32,067 bases of DNA from positions 1-32,067 of the IMG/VR virus record IMGVR_UViG_3300046492_000266. One strand, written 5' to 3'. The number at the start of each line of letters is the position of its first letter. Positions within the stretch are counted from its first letter, which is position 1. The stretch is from a virus. Below the pieces are notes generated by a model. It worked only from the letters and a program-made list of their open reading frames with translations. It did no database searches and was not told the origin of the DNA. This document shows positions 28,882 through 32,067 of this stretch, one piece after another. The position numbers were made by a program, and so were the translations under genes.

Positions 28882-29451
28882 GTGAGCATCATCGACGACG
28901 TAATGACCGACAAAATCACCCTGCATGGCCTTGGGTTCGTGCAAGTTCAACTGCAGGGCAATCAGCGCCTGCACGTCTGGCACCCTGAACTGCCGCGTCG
29001 AGCCTGCTTCGAGCACTCGTCGATCCACGATCACCGGTTCAACTTCACTTCGCGGGTGATCGTCGGTACCCAGTTCAACCATGAGTTCGAACTCGTTTGC
29101 CACGATGCCGGCGAATTCATGCTCTACCTGCATGAGGGAGCACGGACACCTGGCGGCGGCAGACCATGGACATCAGACGGTCGCGCTGATCTCGTGCATG
29201 TCGGGACACTGGGAATACCGGCCGGCAACGATTACAACACTCAGGCATATGCGTACCACCGCACCACCCCCGGTGGCGACGGCCGCGTAGCGACGATCAT
29301 GGCCAAGCGAGGCGAGTACCCGGCGGGCGCTCACTCCACTTGCCGAGTCGGCATTCAGCCAGACACGGACTTCGACCGATTCCAGTGGTCACCCGCGCAG
29401 CTCTGGGAAATTGTGGCGGATGTGTTGCTCGGCCAGAAGGTGGCGGCATGA
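28882..29451 (+). CDS. Hypothetical phage protein, possible cupin-like fold
   Basis: A 189-aa protein from GTG 28882 (AAGGA about 11 nt upstream; ATG 28903 is the alternative start). It holds LHGLGFVQVQLQGNQRLHVW, HPELPRRACFEHSSIHDHRF and YNTQAYAYHRT; the clustered His residues (HSSIHDHRF) in a beta-rich context would fit a metal-binding cupin-type barrel. I recall this as a widespread phage hypothetical protein. Function unknown. Confidence 0.75.
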   Translation: MSIIDDVMTDKITLHGLGFVQVQLQGNQRLHVWHPELPRRACFEHSSIHDHRFNFTSRVIVGTQFNHEFELVCHDAGEFMLYLHEGARTPGGGRPWTSDGRADLVHVGTLGIPAGNDYNTQAYAYHRTTPGGDGRVATIMAKRGEYPAGAHSTCRVGIQPDTDFDRFQWSPAQLWEIVADVLLGQKVAA

Positions 29452-29504
29452 TCCTCGCCCCGCTCTACATGGCCTACCTCATCTACAAGGGGCCGTGGCG
29501 ATGA
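29448..29504 (+). CDS. Possible 18-aa micro-ORF
   Basis: MILAPLYMAYLIYKGPWR, overlapping the previous stop by ATGA and ending in ATGA with another 24-codon ORF (29501-29575). A hydrophobic peptide. The double ATGA coupling is the only support. Confidence 0.3.
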   Translation: MILAPLYMAYLIYKGPWR

Positions 29505-29661
29505 AGCCCACCTCACCAGTCGCTTCGGGGGAGAAAACGTGTACGCAACTGGCGAGGCGAACCAATAGACCTTAGTACACGTGCTGAGGCTTCTTTTGCC
29601 CTTCATCTGATTCCCACAACCATCTATCAGCCTGCCGGTGTACGGCGGGCGAGGATCAATC

Positions 29662-30066
29662 GTGTCCGACCAAAACATGGAGTACCAGCTCGATGCCGCC
29701 GATGCGGAAGCCCTGAAAGGCATGGTTGTTGTCCCGCTCGGCTTCCGCCGCGTTGCAATCGAGCTCTACCTGACTAAGCACGGGCTGGGCGCCACTCTCA
29801 ATCTTTTCGAGCAGGCGCTGGGCATGGCCAACTCAGTCGCTCAAAACTGCCGTGAGATGTCCGAGATGCTCATGGTCGAGCATTGCGACATGCATCCGTA
29901 CGCAGCTGAAAACATCAATCTCCCGACGATGCTCGGCGCGTGCATGGGGGCGGCGCTCAACCGCAAGTGTCAGCCAGAACCTCGCAGCATGTGCCATGGG
30001 TGCGCCACCGACTCGGATCAATCGCCAACCAGTGTGAGCCAACCACGATTGATGCAGACCAGATGA
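29662..30066 (+). CDS. Small hypothetical protein, Cys-rich C-terminus
   Basis: A 134-aa protein from GTG 29662 with GAGG 7 nt upstream. The N-terminal half is helical (AALKGMVVVPLGFRRVAIEL-like, then KHGLGATLNLFEQALGMANS), and the C-terminal half has His/Cys residues (VEHCDMHPYAAENINLPTML, then CHGCATDS) suggesting metal binding. Its stop overlaps the next gene by ATGA. No family recognised. Confidence 0.65.
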   Translation: MSDQNMEYQLDAADAEALKGMVVVPLGFRRVAIELYLTKHGLGATLNLFEQALGMANSVAQNCREMSEMLMVEHCDMHPYAAENINLPTMLGACMGAALNRKCQPEPRSMCHGCATDSDQSPTSVSQPRLMQTR

Positions 30067-30167
30067 TCTACGACAGCAAAGGCTTCATGTGCCACGCCGA
30101 TCTCAACGAACGCGGGCAGCCCACCAAGGTTTGCGCCGGGCACGCAAAAGCGTCCACCACCCAATAA
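30063..30167 (+). CDS. Small protein with Cys/His residues
   Basis: A 34-aa protein, MIYDSKGFMCHADLNERGQP plus TKVCAGHAKASTTQ. Cys-His and Cys-x2-His pairs could bind zinc. It is coupled by ATGA (30063-30066) to the gene before it. Confidence 0.45.
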   Translation: MIYDSKGFMCHADLNERGQPTKVCAGHAKASTTQ

Positions 30168-30206
30168 CCACCTTCTGCCGCCACGCGCGGCATGGAGCAT
30201 CACCTC

Positions 30207-30620
30207 ATGGCAAACGCCACAGCGGCAAAGGCCAGCAGCATTCAACCGCGCTTCATCAGGTTTGGCGATGCTCCTGGTTACCTCGGCATGTGCCGGGACG
30301 AATTCAACAAAACAGTTCGCCCAAGCGTAAGAGAATTCCCGATCGGGAAACAAGGCGTGGCCTTCGACCGGATTGAGCTTGATGAATGGGCGGACGCCTA
30401 CGTCGAGCGCAAGTCGGTTGAAAAGGCGGCGAATCAGGACAACAATCACCCCCGCAGCGAGCGCCAGGGTGAAGCCAAAGGAGGCAAACCATGGCGAGAA
30501 AAGCGATCTCCGGTCTCTACCAGAAAGGTGGAGTCTGGCAAATCGACAAGGTTTTCCGAGGTGAGCGACTTCGAGAAAGCACTGGAACTGGTGACAGGCA
30601 AGAAGCAGAGCAGTATCTGA
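30207..30620 (+). CDS. Excisionase/AlpA-like DNA-binding protein
   Basis: A 137-aa protein; ATG 30207 has GGAG 9 nt upstream. Residues ~12-65 (RFIRFGDAPGYLGMCRDEFN, KTVRPSVREFPIGKQGVAFD, RIELDEWADAYVERK) form the winged-helix of MerR/AlpA-type excisionases, which bend DNA to direct the integrase towards excision. The basic tail overlaps the integrase start by 130 bp in another frame, so the two genes are tightly linked. An alternative is a regulator of integrase expression. Confidence 0.8.
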   Translation: MANATAAKASSIQPRFIRFGDAPGYLGMCRDEFNKTVRPSVREFPIGKQGVAFDRIELDEWADAYVERKSVEKAANQDNNHPRSERQGEAKGGKPWREKRSPVSTRKVESGKSTRFSEVSDFEKALELVTGKKQSSI

Positions 30621-31669
30621 TTCATCGCCTTGAGCAGCTTCGGCAGCAAAAGGTGTATGGCGTGCGCCGAACCCGAACTTGGGAAGAAGCAGCAACGAAG
30701 TTTTTGATCGAGAGCAAGGATCAGCCGTCAATCAAGCTGACGGCGCACCACCTGAAACACTTGCACCCTTATCTCAAAGACCTGCCATTGACCCACATCG
30801 ATGACCAGGCACTTGAGCCGTTCGTGAAGGATCGTTTGAAAGGAATGGTGTTGCCTTGCGGGAAGCAATTAAAGCCGGTGGCACCTCGTACGATCAACAT
30901 CTCAATCGAACGCGTAATTCGGGTTCTTTCGCTTTGTGCAAGGAAGTGGCGGGACGAAGAGCGCAGGCCTTGGCTTGATTCGGTGCCGATGCTTGCGAAA
31001 CTGGACTTGAAGAAAAAGGTTCGAGAGCCCTACCCCATGACATGGGACGAGCAGTCGATACTTTTTGGAGAGTTGCCGGCTCACCTGCAAACGATGGCCT
31101 TGTTCAAGGTGAACACAGGATGTCGCGAGCAAGAGGTCTGCAAATTGAGGTGGGACTGGGAGATATCGGTACCAGAACTTGGCACCAGCGTGTTCCTGAT
31201 CCCGTCAGATTTCGGCGGGCGCAACGAGCGATCTGGCGTGAAGAACGGCGACGAACGATTGGTCGTGCTCAACACCGTGGCCAAGTCGATCATCGACAAA
31301 CAGCGAGGCCTGAGTAAGGACTGGGTTTTTCCTTACAAGGGTAATGCGCTTCATCGCATGAACGACTCGGCGTGGAAAAAGGCGCGGGTGAGAGCGGCAA
31401 AACTCTGGCAGGAGGAAAACCTTCGCCCCGCTCATCCAGGGTATACATCCATCAGGGTGCACGACTTGAAGCACACATTTGGTCGACGCCTACGGGCGGC
31501 AGGTGTCACTCAGGAAGATCGAAAAGCTTTACTGGGACACAAGAATGGCAGCATCACCAGTCACTACTCGGGCGCTGAGCTCGGGCATCTGATCGAAGCT
31601 GCAAATATGGTATCAGCAACAGACTCACGTGGGCCGGTACTGACCATCCTGAAAAGGAAAACTGGATGA
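30491..31669 (+). CDS. int: Tyrosine recombinase (prophage integrase)
   Basis: A 392-aa integrase. Catalytic residues: Arg212 (NTGCREQEV), Lys251 (GVKNGDER), His324 (RVHDLKHTFGRRL), His350 (LLGHKNG) and the nucleophile Tyr359 (SHYSGAEL). The usual box II Arg after His324 is Lys327, seen in many related Pseudomonas prophage integrases as far as I recall. AAAGGAGG precedes ATG 30491. It lies 70 bp from tRNA-Pro, the probable attachment site. Confidence 0.95.
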   Translation: MARKAISGLYQKGGVWQIDKVFRGERLRESTGTGDRQEAEQYLIHRLEQLRQQKVYGVRRTRTWEEAATKFLIESKDQPSIKLTAHHLKHLHPYLKDLPLTHIDDQALEPFVKDRLKGMVLPCGKQLKPVAPRTINISIERVIRVLSLCARKWRDEERRPWLDSVPMLAKLDLKKKVREPYPMTWDEQSILFGELPAHLQTMALFKVNTGCREQEVCKLRWDWEISVPELGTSVFLIPSDFGGRNERSGVKNGDERLVVLNTVAKSIIDKQRGLSKDWVFPYKGNALHRMNDSAWKKARVRAAKLWQEENLRPAHPGYTSIRVHDLKHTFGRRLRAAGVTQEDRKALLGHKNGSITSHYSGAELGHLIEAANMVSATDSRGPVLTILKRKTG

Positions 31670-31694
31670 AGTCCCGAAAAACTCCCCACCAATG

Positions 31695-31722
31695 AAAAAG
31701 CCCAACTGGCTAGAGTTGGGCT
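31695..31722 (-). terminator. Terminator next to the attachment region
   Basis: On the minus strand AGCCCAAC, an 8-nt loop, GTTGGGCT and TTTTT. It lies 17 bp beyond the tRNA-Pro 3' end, so it ends the tRNA transcript. The paired A tract may also let it stop integrase mRNA. Confidence 0.8.
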
Positions 31723-31738
31723 AAGTCATTGAATTATA

Positions 31739-31815
31739 TGGTCGGGACGGAGTGATTCGAACACTCGACCCCTAGCACCCCATGCTAGTGCGCTACCGGA
31801 CTGCGCTACGCCCCG
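31739..31815 (-). tRNA. tRNA-Pro (anticodon GGG)
   Basis: A 77-nt tRNA: acceptor stem CGGGGCG paired with CGTCCCG, anticodon arm CTAGC-ATGGGGT-GCTAG with GGG, T-arm containing GTTCGAATC, and an encoded CCA end (31739-31741). The integrase gene lies on its 3' side, the usual layout when a phage integrates into a tRNA 3' end, so the att core should overlap its 3' half. Confidence 0.97.
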
Positions 31816-31904
31816 ACTGGTTTTCCAACTCACTCTTCACCTCGAAGAGCGCTCAAGAATATATCGCAAGCTTTTGAAAACTGGAAGTATTCAAAAGCAG
31901 CTTT

Positions 31905-32067
31905 TTATTTCTTGAGAACCACCAGCACGTCTTCCAATTCGGCAATCATCTGGCGAATCATCTGTTTGTATTGGGTGGTGTCGTCTTTGGCTTCATCGCC
32001 GGACAGGCGCAAGCGTGCGCCGCCGATGGTGAAACCTTGATCGTAAAGGAGCGCGCGGATTTGCCGG
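31905..32067 (-). CDS. MerR-family regulator, C-terminal part (host)
   Basis: The last 53 codons of a leftward host gene, cut by the window edge. [19 protein letters not shown], then a helical end ([20 protein letters not shown]) fit the small MerR-type regulator that in Pseudomonas lies by tRNA-Pro downstream of the pheT-ihfA genes. It marks the chromosome side of the prophage. Only the C-terminus is visible, so the DNA-binding head cannot be checked. Confidence 0.8.
   Translation of the reverse strand, partial: RQIRALLYDQGFTIGGARLRLSGDEAKDDTTQYKQMIRQMIAELEDVLVVLKK

Overview
This window is the right-hand ~31.7 kb of a lambda-like temperate prophage, plus a short piece of host chromosome. 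The host is most likely a Pseudomonas of the fluorescens group: the right end has a tRNA-Pro(GGG) gene next to the C-terminus of a MerR-type regulator, and several small proteins (DUF1654-like, DUF6555-like) are typical of Pseudomonas. All family names here come from reading the sequence; no database search was run.

The order is lambda in mirror image. From left to right: the late head genes run leftward (minor head protein cut by the window edge, DUF4055-type portal, terL, terS, then Rz1/Rz and holin at 4.7-5.6 kb). A promoter followed by a terminator at 5.7-5.8 kb looks like a Q-controlled late leader. Next comes the leftward early-right operon, read from cro at 12.77 kb down to 6.95 kb: Cro-like, a CII-position protein, a Rha/antirepressor protein, a winged-helix-HNH fusion, an O-like initiator with candidate origin repeats inside its gene, a possible helicase loader, a small ORF, NinB-like, NinG and a Q-position protein. 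A CI-like S24 repressor is divergent from cro, and three operator-like sites lie between them.

Rightward from cI is the lysogenic block (13.6-18.2 kb), where lambda carries rexBA: two small genes, a DUF6932/nucleotidyltransferase-like gene with a 300-aa partner, a hemerythrin gene, a lipoprotein and a LexA-box DUF1654 gene. A second trio of operator-like sites overlaps a strong promoter at 18.3 kb (pL). Its leader has a boxA and a boxB-like hairpin. The pL operon then runs rightward through many small ORFs, a coiled-coil protein, RecT, a YqaJ exonuclease, a frameshifted HTH gene, a C5 DNA methyltransferase, an excisionase-like gene and the integrase beside tRNA-Pro.

Two AT-rich inserts face against the pL operon (a membrane-protein pair at 24.7-25.7 kb and a DUF6602 nuclease-like gene at 27.6-28.3 kb). 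With the DUF6932 pair they are the best candidates for phage-exclusion or defence genes. The most unusual signal is a 39-40 bp palindromic element present three times, twice inside unrelated reading frames in the same frame and once between genes.
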